64,000 nucleotides of DNA from Pectobacterium polaris (GTDB taxonomy: Bacteria > Pseudomonadota > Gammaproteobacteria > Enterobacterales > Enterobacteriaceae): positions 2,294,001-2,358,000 of the forward strand of contig NZ_CP017481.1 in NCBI RefSeq assembly GCF_002307355.1, written 5' to 3'. This document shows positions 48,801 through 56,849 of this stretch, piece by piece. Each line of letters starts with the position of its first letter. The first letter of the stretch is position 1. The position numbers were made by a program, and so were the translations under genes. The notes under the pieces are model-generated. The model was not told the origin of the DNA, did not search any database, and was given only the letters and a program-made list of their open reading frames with translations.

Positions 48801-50441
48801 CAGCAAAAGCAGGTCGGCGCTGGGGATGTCCAAAGACCATTTGCCGTCTGCTCCCGTTGTGGTGGTGTAGGGCTTCCCGTTCAATATCACGGTGACGGTT
48901 TGGCCCGCGGCAACGTTGGCCGTTGTGCCATCAATCGTTAGCGGCTGCCCAGCTTCCACAGCATTCAGGCGATTATCAAATGAGATGATGCTGATGTTGA
49001 CCGCTTCGGCGTTGGTGTCCACCGTGATGGTTTGTGGCGGCAGCGTGGTGGTGTTGCCCGCTTTATCCGTTAATGATGCCACCAGATTGTAGGTGCCGTT
49101 AGTCAGCGCCTGAATATCACCGGAAGGAATGAACACGCTCCATGCGCCGTCGCTCTCTACGGTGGTGGTATAGGTGATACCGTTGAGTGTCACCGTTACG
49201 GTTTGACCAACGTCCGACAGGGAGGCCGTACCGGAGACAAACTGTGAGGATTGCAGTTCATCGGCGGTGATCAGGTTGTTGCCGGTAAACGGCGACAGGG
49301 ACAGCTCCGGCGGCGTGGTATCGACAATAATGGTGCGGTTGACCACGGTGGTATTGCCGGCGCTATCGCTAATCGTGAACGACATGGCGTGCTGGCCTTC
49401 GCTCAGTGCACGAAGGTCTGCGGCCGGCACCGTCAGGGTCCAGGTACCGGCGGCATTAATGGTCGTGGTATACGTTTTTCCATTCAGCGTGATGCTGACG
49501 TTCTGGCCGGCCTCACCGGTTCCGTTGAGGATCTGGCCGTTTGCCAGCTCTCCGACGGTGAGGTAGTTATCGCCCGTGAATTTATCAACGGTTAAATTCG
49601 GCGGCAGGGTATCAATGGTGAGATCGATCGTTTTCTCATGGACGACGCCGTTGGCATCCGGTACGCTCACTTTTAATGCGTAAACGCCGTCTTGCAGCCC
49701 GGTAAACGCATCTGCTGGCAGTGTAAAGCGCCAGCTGCCGTCGGCTGCAATGGTGGTGGTGTAAACCACGCCGTTCAGCGTGATAGTGACGGTTTGTCCC
49801 GCATTGACGCCGGTTGTTTTCCCGCTGAGAACATGAGGCTGGCCGATTTCCGTACGGTTCAGCCCGTTATTTCCGGCAAAGGCATCGACGGTTAAGGGTT
49901 CTTGCGGTGGCGGTGTGGAGTTGTTGTCATTGCTTGATGACGAGACAGCGACGGCGACCCCAGCGACAGCCGCTCCGCCGACGGCGACCGCACCCAGAAC
50001 GCTGCCCAGCGTGGTTGCAGATAACGTACTAGTGGTCGTGCTACCAATCAGCAATGACGTCATATCGCCCAGCGCGGTATATTCTGGCGTAAGGGCAACG
50101 GCTTCCGCCGCGAGTGCCGCTCCTTCTGCCGCTGCCGCGCCGGAGAACTGTGCATGGATGAGTCGGGTGCCATCGTCAAAAACCAACTCGCTGTGATAAC
50201 CGGCGGCATCCAGAGTAAAGAAGCTTTCATAGCGGACGGTGGTACCGTCGCTCATGTGCAAGATAAGATCGTTGCCAACACGCTCATACCGAGACACCAC
50301 GTCGGGTGTGCCAAAGATTCTGACGGTGCTGCTTTCCAGCAATTCGATATTCGTCGCTCCCTGAGGAACGGCGTTGATGAACTGACCACTATGACGCGAC
50401 AGGATATTTGCATTTCCCGCAATAACATTCATATCTGACAT
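39864..50441 (-). CDS. Giant BapA/Mrp-like multi-repeat adhesin, N-terminal part (frameshifted)
   Basis: 3,525 residues before the stop. Residues 1-135 resemble the BapA N-terminal prefix domain (MSDMNVIAGNANILSRHSG, TNIELLESSTVRIF), followed by an Ala/Gly-rich helix (about 105-165) and a Ser/Asn/Pro linker. From about residue 180 come roughly 34 Ig-like repeats of 95-100 residues with the pattern NxxEAxxxQxxSGTT, GQTVTVTLNGKTYTATV, GxWSVxxPxxDL, LxDGxxTxTASVTDxAGNT. Such proteins mediate surface attachment and biofilm and are exported by the linked T1SS genes. The frame ends at a TGA just after VDTTPPI, caused by a one-base deficit in a C7 run; intact length would be about 4,870. An AGAGG ribosome site precedes the ATG at 50441. 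Confidence 0.92.
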   Translation of the reverse strand: MSDMNVIAGNANILSRHSGQFINAVPQGATNIELLESSTVRIFGTPDVVSRYERVGNDLILHMSDGTTVRYESFFTLDAAGYHSELVFDDGTRLIHAQFSGAAAAEGAALAAEAVALTPEYTALGDMTSLLIGSTTTSTLSATTLGSVLGAVAVGGAAVAGVAVAVSSSSNDNNSTPPPQEPLTVDAFAGNNGLNRTEIGQPHVLSGKTTGVNAGQTVTITLNGVVYTTTIAADGSWRFTLPADAFTGLQDGVYALKVSVPDANGVVHEKTIDLTIDTLPPNLTVDKFTGDNYLTVGELANGQILNGTGEAGQNVSITLNGKTYTTTINAAGTWTLTVPAADLRALSEGQHAMSFTISDSAGNTTVVNRTIIVDTTPPELSLSPFTGNNLITADELQSSQFVSGTASLSDVGQTVTVTLNGITYTTTVESDGAWSVFIPSGDIQALTNGTYNLVASLTDKAGNTTTLPPQTITVDTNAEAVNISIISFDNRLNAVEAGQPLTIDGTTANVAAGQTVTVILNGKPYTTTTGADGKWSLDIPSADLLLLSDGSNTLTASVEGISGDTVTVDRTLDVHINTLPSITLTPPFADGVLNGTEAAQDQVIRGETGISGRGQTVSLTIGGNYVTGTVDANGNWTVTIPKDVLQSLPSDNISVLEIVVRDIAGNETIVTQNITVDTTPPTLTVSAIAQDDILNGAELAVNQVVSGTASLSEAGQTVTVTLNAKPYTATVGNDGNWSVTLPTADLVAIADGSQNLTITLTDAAGNTTTVTRPLTIDSGTTTAPTITINNFADDNVIDGAEAKVSQQLSGTTTNVEAGQVVTIGLNGKTYLATVQSGGVWSINVSTADIALLADGAHSISVNVSNKAGNAASGSQNINVDKSGDSIAINIVASDNLLSRAESLQPLAISGNTANVPAGQTVTVTLNGKSYTTTVAADGSWTLQIPSADLQLLSDGNATVTASVNVTGSAAITDNHTLGVHIHTLPQPTIDTPFGNGSLNGAEALVSQTITGHTGISGTGQTVILSLGGKSYTGTVDTAGNWKVTVPAADLQQLPEGNNTLLVTAQDAAGNQAGKTFISPTDFTAPSLTIGTLAGDDTINLVESQSNQTVNGTASISEAGRTVVITFDGQFYTGVVGTDGNWSINLPTAALRGMADGNYTLSASLSDVAGNTVSVEKSITLSADPAFQPTIFVNAFVDENNVINAADLRVSQWLTGTSSNVETGQIATLFLNKKFYFATIQNDGSWGVEIPAEHMAELSEGTVSISAQVTDMAGNEGSHETWSSIDTSNDSISISIVAIDNQINRLEASQPLTISGSTVNVTPGESVTVTLNGKTYIGTIAANGSWSVTIESTDMLALPDGTATITASVANPGDVPVTASRNIDIHINNLPQPTIDQPFGDGILNIIESASGQNLTGKTGIAGGGQSVIVTLNGKAYTATVDNQGNWSAALPAADLQLLPTGVQTIRVEATDTAGNSIQNIRDITVDMARPLLTLKPLTNDGIINAAESLNDQVISGHALQSEAGRTVLVTINNKNYQAQIQVDGSWSTTVPATDLQAMADGNYTVTATLTGVSGNSATSTGSLTLDANPANLPLLTVNAIALNNIIDGGEINVAQIISGGSLNVEAGQRVTVTLGDNTYTATVDSNGQWRVSVPSVDLLHLAQGAHTVTIGVNDVSGNPATLSQTITVNTSLSGIAIDTVAGDDKLNQAEAAQDLTVNGSSQNVAAGTAVTIALNGKSYAGVVQPNGTWSITVSAADVSTLADGTSTLTVTTIDSTGNVLSGSRTIEVFTHSSPALTLNTPFSDGILNATEAGVTQTLSGTTGIASPGQTVTATLGGVTYTGIVDSAGNWTISLPANGLQNLPNGSTALQVSVSDAAGNSSTLTSNVTVARTPPTLTAGNVATDNILNSTEVQSNQLLTGTASPSSAGQTVTTTLNGKTYSGTIGGDGTWSITIPSADLSNLSDGNYSVVTRLTDAAGNTTTTTQTIVVDASPLNAPVVTIGTFAGNNIIDGAEARVSQVISGTSKNVEQGQTVTISFNGKAYTAQVLSNGSWSTTISDTDMALLVNGSQTITVSVNDVAGNTATSSSAVTVNTNASGLSIAPITGDNQLNVLEAANGITINGGAVNVASGTDVNVILNGKTYTVQVQPDGTWSATIQPSDLQVLGDGVITVNVTAVDQAGNALSGTQQLGISIHNPPVASLHMPFSNGYLNLSDAQAVQTLYGTTGLRGAGQTVSVTIGTAVYSGTVDSNGNWSLQLSPSVLNALADGIQNISVTVSDAAGNTSTVQGSAFVDLTPPVLTINPIGIDDIINIAESLLPLEISGTSPIHDSGRPIIVNVTINGQIYQGLAQADGTWSVTVPAGDLQNMPNGITAITASLTDAAGNTGTVSHSITLDTDPAKAPTLTIATLSTDDYLNLAESGQALTISGSSQNVEQNQQVTITLNGGIYFATVGANGSWSVQVPATDVGNIPDGKQTVSASVTDVSGNPGSATHSITVITDVTNLPAITIATLSGNDVISAQDTQSDLLISGSTTNVQVGQRVTVTLNGKTYLATIGADGSWSTTVTASDVQNLPQGSQNVTATVSDIAQNPATATHPFTVDTVPPLLSIDMLVDTSDIGLADALAGLPLSGKAEAGLLVTINVGTAVYSAVADSNGVWQITVAASDLLALGDGVKTLAASVTDGAGNASATSIDITLKTQSLPTLTLDSLYDNNVLTIAELATATTIGGSYTNLPVGTVIQVTIGTYTTTGVTLAGGLWSATIPANALSILADGNMQVSATVTDSAGNTGSASGTLDVVIHTNFAISIATPFVDGVLNQLESTVDQLLTGTTGLIDPGQSVSVSITNGTITSTYSATVAANGQWSVMLPAADLAALGDGTQTINVTVTDHAGNTGSGSGSFTSVIVGVPVASLDTPFGDGKLSLADAQPGAILSGQTGLTSNVGQTVSVSINGTSLPATVNADGSWSLSLDRQTLIDLPDGTVNFTVIVTDTAGNTSTTAATANVLTTTLPVATLDLPFGDGILNATEIQAIQTLTGKTGITSAGQEVIVTVTNKTTLVDTPFTAIADGLGGWSRELSLADLAIFTEGNYSISVKVTDWVGNTNTSASLDVSSAQTLPAPIIDMVPFGIDNILSGAEAASALTFSGRTQIGGNGQSVKLEIDLNGIRYTATVDGLGNWSVTLPPNALNSLSDGQHTITVTAVDAAGNVGSAPIVFDSDLTPPTITLNTPFDDGYMSIAEAATLLGRTLSGTAGDAVSVDVTFGGQPLVVQLSGGVWTATLTPTQLSQLADGTQNISITATDSLGNSSTLNSQAYLAIQAAPTITISAFAGLDGLTYAESRATQAVSGTSTGLEIGQNVTVRLNGLNYQTKILNGGLWSVDVPSSALLVLSNTTYSLSVSAQDRAGNSTPPSSVNFTVDLTQTPSTMVIDAIATDDIINAAEITGNVTISGRATNVATGQSITVTINGISVSSPPTTDANGIWSVTVDADTYFTNMGSNSVTATVTNTPAITNTKSVLVDTTPPI

Positions 50442-51174
50442 GAAATAGCCTCTTGCTTATCTGCAACCATTGTCTTAATACCTCTCACGGCGGATCGGGG
50501 CCGCAACGGGAGACGTATGGGGATATGCACCACCAACACAAAAAGAGGGGGCGCTAAAGCTGACCTGGTTCAGAAACAAAAAGCAGTAGTCGTCAAATAT
50601 GATTAACAATATTGCTGTGTGTCCCTCTGTTATGGGGATTAGGTTATCGGGATGATATTCACCCAATTCTTGATATTTATAGGTGTGGCTTAACTAAAAA
50701 TCCAACTTTTTTGAAATGTTTTGAAAATAAAAAATATGACAATATTCTTACGTATTAAATAACTTAGCGACATTACCCTCCCATTCTTATCATTACCACA
50801 CTAATTATCATGTTAAATTACCATCTCTTAGCGCATTTTGTGGCTTGGCAATACGCCTTTTGTCCGCATTTGAGCAGGAAGCGAGGGGGGATACTCACCG
50901 TTAAGATAGTGTCTTTATTTGTATTTGTTGTATCAATTTGTGTTTATTTTTGTTGGCGGTAATACATGAACGTTAAGCGAGGTGTGTTGCCAGCAAAGTG
51001 ATAACGAAACGTGATAATCAATGACTTTTTCTTATGGTTGGTGCTGACGATACCGAGCGTGGGTTTTGAATAGATGGCATTTGGTATAACGCTGGATATG
51101 AGAATTATTCTTGATATCACGGTCATCCCTATTACACTGCGGGCGATTGTTTTCATCAGAGAGACCAGGTTGTT
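50442..51174. promoter_or_regulatory. Divergent upstream region of the adhesin operon and yojI
   Basis: 733 AT-rich bases. The left part must carry the adhesin promoter and leader, and the right part the yojI promoter. A Fur-like palindrome is noted separately at 51095-51118. No ORF with coding character is seen. The length is in keeping with the complex control known for such adhesins. Confidence 0.5.
51095..51118. promoter_or_regulatory. Possible Fur-like palindrome before yojI
   Basis: AGAATTATTCT is a perfect core palindrome flanked by GATAT on the left and GATATC on the right, loosely like a Fur box; it lies 57-80 bases before the yojI start. Identity of the regulator is uncertain. Confidence 0.3.
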
Positions 51175-52821
51175 ATGGAGTTGCTCCGCATTGTTTACCA
51201 GCAGTACCGTTGGCCTTTCCTGGCCGTTATCCTGTTAAGTCTGTTGAGTGCCGCGCTGGGCATTGGGCTTATTGCCTTTATCAACCTGCAATTGATTGAA
51301 ACGGTCAATCAGTCGTTGAGCGTGTTGCCGCAATTTCTAGGCTTGCTGCTGCTCCTGATGGGCGTCACGCTGGTATCCCAATTAGCGCTGACTACGCTGG
51401 GGCACCATTTCGTTTACCGCCTGCGTGGGCAATTTATCAAGCGTATTCTGGACACTAACATTGCCCGTATCGAACAAATCGGCAGTGCACAGCTGCTTGC
51501 CAGCTTGTCCAGCGATATCCGCAATATCACGATTGCGTTTGTGCGTCTGCCGGAGCTGATTCAGGGCATTGTGCTTACCATCGGTTCGGCCGCTTATCTG
51601 GCCTGGCTCTCCCCGAAAATGCTGGTCGTGACCTCCGTGTGGATTGCGATAACGCTCTGGGGCGGTTTTATGCTGGTTTCCCGCGTGTATCGCCACCTTA
51701 CTCAGGTGCGGGAAGCGGAAGATCGTCTTCAGAAAGACTACGAAACGGTGATTAACGGGCGTAAAGAGCTGACGCTCAACCGTGAACGGGCGCAGAAGCT
51801 GTATGAAGAGGTTTATCAGGCTAATGCGCAGGACTATCGACAGAACGTGATTCGTGCCGACACCTTCCACCTCAGTGCGGTGAACTGGTCGAACATTATG
51901 ATGTTGGGCGTGATTGGCGCGGTCTTTTTCATGGCAAATAACCTCGGCTGGGCGGATACCAACGTGGCGGCGACCTACTCGCTGACGCTGCTGTTTTTAC
52001 GCACGCCGATGCTACAGGCTGTTGGTGCACTGCCGACGTTGCTGAGTGCGCAAGTCGCGTTTAATAAGTTGAAACGTTTCGATTTGGCGGATTATCAGGA
52101 ATCGTTTGCTGCTGCGGTTGCCCCTGCTGACTGGCACACGCTGGAACTGCGTGACGTGGTGTTTCGCTATGACGATTCCGGCTTTGAAGTCGGACCGATC
52201 AATCTGGTGATAACGCGTGGCGAACTGGTGTTTCTCATTGGCGGCAACGGCAGCGGAAAATCTACGCTGGCGATGCTGTTGACGGGGCTCTATACCCCGG
52301 TTTCCGGCTCGCTGCTGCTGGATAACCGGCCCGTTACGGCGGAAACGCGCGAGGATTACCAAAGGCTATTTTCTGCCATCTTTACCGATTTCCACCTGTT
52401 CGGACAGATGATGGGGCCGCAGGGAACGGAACCGGATACGGCGCTGGTCGACAGCTGGCTGGATCGCCTGAACATGCGGCATAAGCTGACGCTGGAGAAT
52501 CATCAGGTGATGAACTTACAGCTTTCTCAGGGGCAGCGTAAGCGTGTGGCGCTGCTGCTGGCCGTCGCCGAACAGCGGGACATCCTACTGCTGGATGAAT
52601 GGGCGGCCGATCAGGATCCGCAATTCCGCCGCGTGTTCTATCTTGAGCTGTTGCCGCAGCTGCGTGCATTGGGGAAAACGATTGTGGCGATCAGTCATGA
52701 CGATCACTACTTTGAACACGCCGATCGCCTGCTTGAAATGCATCAGGGAACGCTGTCAGAACTGACAGGGGAAGCGCGTGAACAGGCCTCGCAGGATGCT
52801 GTGGCGCAGATTAGTCGATAG
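51175..52821 (+). CDS. yojI: Microcin J25-type exporter YojI (ABC transporter)
   Basis: 548-residue fused ABC exporter closely matching E. coli YojI (547), which pumps out microcin J25 together with TolC. Six membrane helices occupy about residues 15-290 ([48 protein letters not shown] in abridged form). The ATPase has Walker [11 protein letters not shown], the degenerate signature LSQGQRKR and Walker [13 protein letters not shown], as in siderophore-exporter relatives (SyrD/PvdE family). Monocistronic. The natural substrate here may be a peptide or siderophore. Confidence 0.94.
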   Translation: MELLRIVYQQYRWPFLAVILLSLLSAALGIGLIAFINLQLIETVNQSLSVLPQFLGLLLLLMGVTLVSQLALTTLGHHFVYRLRGQFIKRILDTNIARIEQIGSAQLLASLSSDIRNITIAFVRLPELIQGIVLTIGSAAYLAWLSPKMLVVTSVWIAITLWGGFMLVSRVYRHLTQVREAEDRLQKDYETVINGRKELTLNRERAQKLYEEVYQANAQDYRQNVIRADTFHLSAVNWSNIMMLGVIGAVFFMANNLGWADTNVAATYSLTLLFLRTPMLQAVGALPTLLSAQVAFNKLKRFDLADYQESFAAAVAPADWHTLELRDVVFRYDDSGFEVGPINLVITRGELVFLIGGNGSGKSTLAMLLTGLYTPVSGSLLLDNRPVTAETREDYQRLFSAIFTDFHLFGQMMGPQGTEPDTALVDSWLDRLNMRHKLTLENHQVMNLQLSQGQRKRVALLLAVAEQRDILLLDEWAADQDPQFRRVFYLELLPQLRALGKTIVAISHDDHYFEHADRLLEMHQGTLSELTGEAREQASQDAVAQISR

Positions 52822-53027
52822 TGCAAATCGGCGCGGCGGAATGCCGTGCTGTGAGGCATCACACATCGTTAACGTGAAGTCTGACAGGCATATATTAATT
52901 CGTTGAGTTCTGGGGCAGAATAAGCGCCAATGTTGGCAGGCTGCTAACAGAGTGGACGTTTTTTACTTACAGATCAGGCACCTGACGTATCTGGTCTGCC
53001 ACTTAACTCAATAAGTTGGTATAGGTT

Positions 53028-54077
53028 ATGAAAAGGATATTTAACGCATTATTCGTTGTTGTTTTTGTTTGTTTTTCGTCTCTGGCAAATGCGGCAGAAA
53101 ATCTACCTAACATTGTCATTCTGGCCACAGGCGGTACGATTGCCGGTTCCGCTGCGGCCAATACGCAAACCACGGGGTATAAAGCCGGTGCGTTGGGCGT
53201 AGAGACGCTGATTCAAGCAGTGCCAGAGCTGAAAACGCTTGCCAATATTTCAGGCGAGCAGGTTGCCAGCATCGGCAGTGAAAATATGACCAGCGACGTG
53301 CTGCTGAAGCTGAGCAAGCGCGTGAACGAGCTGCTGGCACGCAGCGATGTTGATGGCGTGGTCATTACGCACGGTACGGATACGCTCGACGAATCACCTT
53401 ACTTCCTGAACCTGACGGTGAAGAGTGACAAACCGGTGGTCTTTGCCGCCGCGATGCGTCCGGCAACGGCAATCAGCGCCGACGGCCCAATGAACCTGTA
53501 CGGCGCAGTAAAAGTGGCAGCGGATAAAAACTCTCGCGGTCGCGGCGTTTTAGTTGTGCTGAACGACCGTATTGGTTCTGCTCGTTTCATCAGCAAAACC
53601 AACGCTTCTACGCTGGATACCTTTAAAGCGCCAGAAGAAGGTTATCTGGGCGTGATTATCGGTGACAAAGTTTACTACCAGACGCGTCTGGATAAAGTTC
53701 ACACCACGCGTTCCGTATTTGACGTGACCAACGTAGATAAACTGCCAGCCGTTGACATTATTTATGGCTATCAGGATGACCCTGAATACATGTACCACGC
53801 CTCTATCAAAAACGGCGCGAAAGGTATTGTCTATGCGGGTATGGGCGCAGGCTCGGTATCCAAGCGCGGCGATGCAGGTATCCGTAAAGCGGAAAGCGCG
53901 GGCGTTGTTGTTGTGCGCTCCAGCCGTACCGGTAGCGGCATTGTGCCACCGGATGCGGGCCAACCGGGTCTGGTTGCCGATTCTCTGAGCCCGGCTAAAT
54001 CACGCATTCTGCTGATGCTGGCGCTGACGAAAACGACGAACCCAGCGGTGATTCAGGATTATTTCCACGCGTATTAA
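53028..54077 (+). CDS. ansB: Periplasmic L-asparaginase II
   Basis: Hydrolyses L-asparagine (and some glutamine) to aspartate and ammonia in the periplasm. The signal peptide ends at residue 22 (SLANA). The mature enzyme shows both signature motifs: [11 protein letters not shown] with nucleophile Thr37, and [13 protein letters not shown] with Thr117 and Asp118 of the second triad. Length 349 including signal. It belongs to the Erwinia-type family used in leukaemia therapy, although exact kinetics cannot be inferred. Weak ribosome site. Confidence 0.95.
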   Translation: MKRIFNALFVVVFVCFSSLANAAENLPNIVILATGGTIAGSAAANTQTTGYKAGALGVETLIQAVPELKTLANISGEQVASIGSENMTSDVLLKLSKRVNELLARSDVDGVVITHGTDTLDESPYFLNLTVKSDKPVVFAAAMRPATAISADGPMNLYGAVKVAADKNSRGRGVLVVLNDRIGSARFISKTNASTLDTFKAPEEGYLGVIIGDKVYYQTRLDKVHTTRSVFDVTNVDKLPAVDIIYGYQDDPEYMYHASIKNGAKGIVYAGMGAGSVSKRGDAGIRKAESAGVVVVRSSRTGSGIVPPDAGQPGLVADSLSPAKSRILLMLALTKTTNPAVIQDYFHAY

Positions 54078-54103
54078 TCGTCTGATCGGTTTGTAGTGTG
54101 ATG

Positions 54104-54132
54104 GCCCCGCCTTTAAACGCGGGGCTTTTTAT
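54104..54132 (+). terminator. Rho-independent terminator of ansB
   Basis: GCCCCGC / GCGGGGC stem with an eight-base loop followed by TTTTTAT, 27 bases after the ansB stop. Confidence 0.88.
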
Positions 54133-54263
54133 TTCCCGTTATTCAATTTTTACTTTTAGTTATTCAACTTTTCGTTTCCACTGAGAAGTCACTTCCCTCT
54201 CTGTTGATTTTATCGGTATGATTCAGCCCACGACAAAGCAGGTAATCACCCCTATTTATCTTT

Positions 54264-54325
54264 GATACCCGAAATAATTCGAGTGGCGGGACTGCCTACG
54301 TGCGTCCAGCTTGAAGTATGGCGGA
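54264..54325. repeat. Internally deleted ERIC element
   Basis: About 62 bases with ERIC ends (ACCCGAAATAATTCGAG and GCTTGAAGTATGGCGG) but lacking the central ERIC1R/ERIC2 segments. It lies just before aroL. Confidence 0.75.
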
Positions 54326-54359
54326 GCGGGTGAATTAAAGAAGAAGGATACGTCATTAC

Positions 54360-54881
54360 ATGACACACCCCATTTTTATGGTTGGTGCCAGAGGCTGTGG
54401 GAAGACCACCGTTGGGCATCAACTGGCGCAGGCGTTAGGATATGACTTTGTCGATACCGACCTGTTTATGCAGCAGACCACCAATATGACGGTGGCTGAT
54501 GTGGTTGCGCAGGAAGGATGGCATGGGTTCCGCCAGCGTGAAAGTCTGGCGCTTCAGCAGGTGACGTCCAACCGCTGCATCGTCGCGACAGGCGGCGGTA
54601 TGGTGCTGGCAGAAGCCAATCGGCGCTTTATGCATGATAAAGGCACCGTCATTTACCTCCATGCGGATGCCGAACTGCTGGCTCAGCGGCTGGAAGAAAA
54701 CCCGCAGGATAACCAGCGGCCGACGTTGACTGGTCGTCCTATCGCCGAGGAAATGGCTGATGTACTGGCCGCGCGCGAGGCGCTTTATCGCGGTGTCGCG
54801 CACCACGTCATCGATGCATCGCAAACGCCGGAAGCGATTGTGGCAAGCGTGCTGAAAGCGCTGCGCTCGTCGGCTGCATAG
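54360..54881 (+). CDS. aroL: Shikimate kinase II
   Basis: Phosphorylates shikimate with ATP in the aromatic amino acid pathway. 173 residues (174 in E. coli AroL). P-loop [11 protein letters not shown] (about 8-18), shikimate-binding DTD (about 32-34), the [10 protein letters not shown] segment, GGGMVL and the lid region [15 protein letters not shown] are all present. A good AAGAAGGA ribosome site precedes the ATG. A truncated ERIC lies in its upstream region. Followed by ppnP; the E. coli neighbours yaiA and aroM are missing in between. Confidence 0.94.
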   Translation: MTHPIFMVGARGCGKTTVGHQLAQALGYDFVDTDLFMQQTTNMTVADVVAQEGWHGFRQRESLALQQVTSNRCIVATGGGMVLAEANRRFMHDKGTVIYLHADAELLAQRLEENPQDNQRPTLTGRPIAEEMADVLAAREALYRGVAHHVIDASQTPEAIVASVLKALRSSAA

Positions 54882-55021
54882 GTTGGTGAGCCGGATACTG
54901 GCAAAATAATCACCAGTCAGTGTTACCGAACACCAACTTTCAATGAATAGATCGTGACAGTGGCTCGACTCTCCTTTTAAGATGAATTTCCTGAATTTTT
55001 TCGATGATAGGGTGCCGCGCT

Positions 55022-55306
55022 ATGCTGAATGTAAATGAGTATTTTGCAGGGAAGGTCAAATCAATCGGTTTTGAAGGCGACAGCATTGGCCGCGCCAGTG
55101 TCGGCGTCATGGATGCGGGTGAATACACCTTTGGAACCGCACAGCCGGAAGAAATGACGGTGATCACCGGAGCATTGAAAGTACTGCTGCCAGGCGCACC
55201 GGATTGGCAGGTTTTCACACCGGGAGAAACGTTTTTCGTTCCGGGAAAAAGTGAATTCAATTTGCAGGTGGTCGAACCGACCTCTTATCTGTGTAAGTAC
55301 CTGTAA
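55022..55306 (+). CDS. ppnP: Pyrimidine/purine nucleoside phosphorylase PpnP (YaiE)
   Basis: 94-residue cupin that phosphorolyses several nucleosides to bases and ribose-1-phosphate. The sequence [17 protein letters not shown] to TSYLCKYL matches YaiE along its length, with [17 protein letters not shown] and [13 protein letters not shown] forming the cupin strands. An upstream in-frame ATG at 55004 exists but the family start at 55022 is preferred. Ends in a strong terminator. Confidence 0.94.
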   Translation: MLNVNEYFAGKVKSIGFEGDSIGRASVGVMDAGEYTFGTAQPEEMTVITGALKVLLPGAPDWQVFTPGETFFVPGKSEFNLQVVEPTSYLCKYL

Positions 55307-55339
55307 TATCTATTCTCTCTCTGTAGAGTAGATCATTCT

Positions 55340-55374
55340 CGCCGCGTTATGTACGACATAACGCGGCGTTTTTT
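55340..55374 (+). terminator. Rho-independent terminator of ppnP
   Basis: Perfect 13-base stem CGCCGCGTTATGT / ACATAACGCGGCG with a three-base loop and six Ts. Confidence 0.93.
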
Positions 55375-55505
55375 ATCCTAGTCCTGCCTCATCCCCCTTG
55401 TTACTCCCCAACGTGGTTAGCGCCTTTCTCTGCCATTCTTCCTCTGATGGTAATAAATAATGCTGCAAAAATGTTAAGTAGCTCAAGTAATGAACGCAAA
55501 GGTAT

Positions 55506-55546
55506 TTAAAAGGTATTATTAATTGGTATTTTAAAGGTGTACCTTA
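55506..55546. promoter_or_regulatory. Candidate YegW operator repeats before yegT
   Basis: GGTATT-type half-sites recur in series: GGTATTTAAAA just before 55512, GGTATTATTAATT, GGTATTTTAAA and GGTGTACC. They share GGTATTATTA with the palindrome upstream of yegW (59575-59601), supporting one repressor acting on both promoters. Confidence 0.6.
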
Positions 55547-55568
55547 CTCTGTCATGAAGGATGTAAAT

Positions 55569-56849
55569 ATGAAAACTACAGCAAAGCTGTCGTTCATGAT
55601 GTTCGTTGAATGGTTTATCTGGGGAGCCTGGTTCGTTCCACTCTGGCTTTATCTGAGCAAAAGCGGATTTACGGCGGGTGAAATCGGCTGGTCGTATGCC
55701 TGTACTGCGATTGCCGCGATTCTGTCGCCGATTCTGGTGGGATCGCTCACCGATCGCTTCTTTGCCGCGCAAAAGGTGCTGGCGGTATTGATGTTCGCCG
55801 GGGCGATACTGATGTACCTGGCGGCGCAGCAAACGGAATTTATGTATTTCTTCCCGCTGCTGTTGGCCTATTCGTTGACCTACATGCCGACTATCGCACT
55901 GACTAACAGCATCGCTTTCTCGCATGTGGCCGATGTAGAACGGGATTTTCCACGTATCCGGGTATTGGGAACGATTGGCTGGATCGCCTCCGGGATCGTC
56001 TGCGGTTTTCTGCCGACATGGCTTGGATTTAGCGATATTTCGCCCACCAATGTTCCGCTGCTGATTACCGCTGCCAGCTCCGCGTTGCTCGGCGTCTTTG
56101 CCTTTTTCCTGCCCAATACGCCACCAAAAAGCACTGGCAAGATGGATGTTAAAGTCATGCTGGGGCTGGACGCGCTTGTGCTGTTGAAAGACAAAAACTT
56201 TCTGGTGTTTTTTGTCTGCTCCTTCTTGTTCGCGATGCCGCTGGCGTTTTATTACATTTTTGCCACGGGCTTCCTCACCGAAGTTGGCATGAAAAATGCC
56301 ACTGGCTGGATGACGCTGGGCCAGTTCTCTGAAATCTTCTTTATGCTGGCGCTGCCGTTTTTCACCAAGCGTTTTGGTATTAAAAAGGTATTGTTGCTGG
56401 GGCTGGTGACAGCGGCTATCCGCTATGTCTTTTTCGTCTACGGCGACGCTTACCACTACTTCACGTATGCACTGCTGTTCCTCGGCATTCTGCTGCACGG
56501 CGTGAGTTACGATTTTTACTATGTGACCGCCTATATCTACGTTGATAAAAAAGCGCCGGTGCATATGCGCACGGCCGCGCAGGGGCTGATTACGCTCTGC
56601 TGTCAGGGCTTCGGCAGCCTGTTGGGATATCGTCTGGGTGGCGTGATGATGGAGAAACTTTTCGCCCACGGTGAGCCGGTGAACGGCCTGACCTTTAACT
56701 GGACCGGTATGTGGCTGTTTGGTGCGGTGATGATCGCGATTATTGCGCTGATCTTTATCCTGTTTTTCCGTGAATCGGATAAGACGATCTCGACCATTGA
56801 TGTAGACGGTGCAAAAAACAAGCATTTCAGTACAGAGGAAAGCAAATGA
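55569..56849 (+). CDS. yegT: Nucleoside MFS transporter YegT
   Basis: 426-residue inner-membrane nucleoside:proton symporter family protein (NupG/XapB relatives), about 12 helices. It starts MKTTAKLSFMMFVEWFIWGAWF, the family signature, and contains DVERDFPRIRVLGTIGWIASG and DFYYVTAYIYVDKKAP. The ATG at 55569 has an AAGGA ribosome site at good spacing; the earlier ATG at 55554 would add five residues. First gene of yegTUV, overlapping yegU by four bases (ATGA). Confidence 0.94.
   Translation: MKTTAKLSFMMFVEWFIWGAWFVPLWLYLSKSGFTAGEIGWSYACTAIAAILSPILVGSLTDRFFAAQKVLAVLMFAGAILMYLAAQQTEFMYFFPLLLAYSLTYMPTIALTNSIAFSHVADVERDFPRIRVLGTIGWIASGIVCGFLPTWLGFSDISPTNVPLLITAASSALLGVFAFFLPNTPPKSTGKMDVKVMLGLDALVLLKDKNFLVFFVCSFLFAMPLAFYYIFATGFLTEVGMKNATGWMTLGQFSEIFFMLALPFFTKRFGIKKVLLLGLVTAAIRYVFFVYGDAYHYFTYALLFLGILLHGVSYDFYYVTAYIYVDKKAPVHMRTAAQGLITLCCQGFGSLLGYRLGGVMMEKLFAHGEPVNGLTFNWTGMWLFGAVMIAIIALIFILFFRESDKTISTIDVDGAKNKHFSTEESK

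Noticed and set aside
35824..50441. CRISPR array or DNA-level tandem repeats
   Set aside because: Periodicity of about 290-300 bases is protein-level Ig repeats with diverged DNA, not short identical repeats with spacers.
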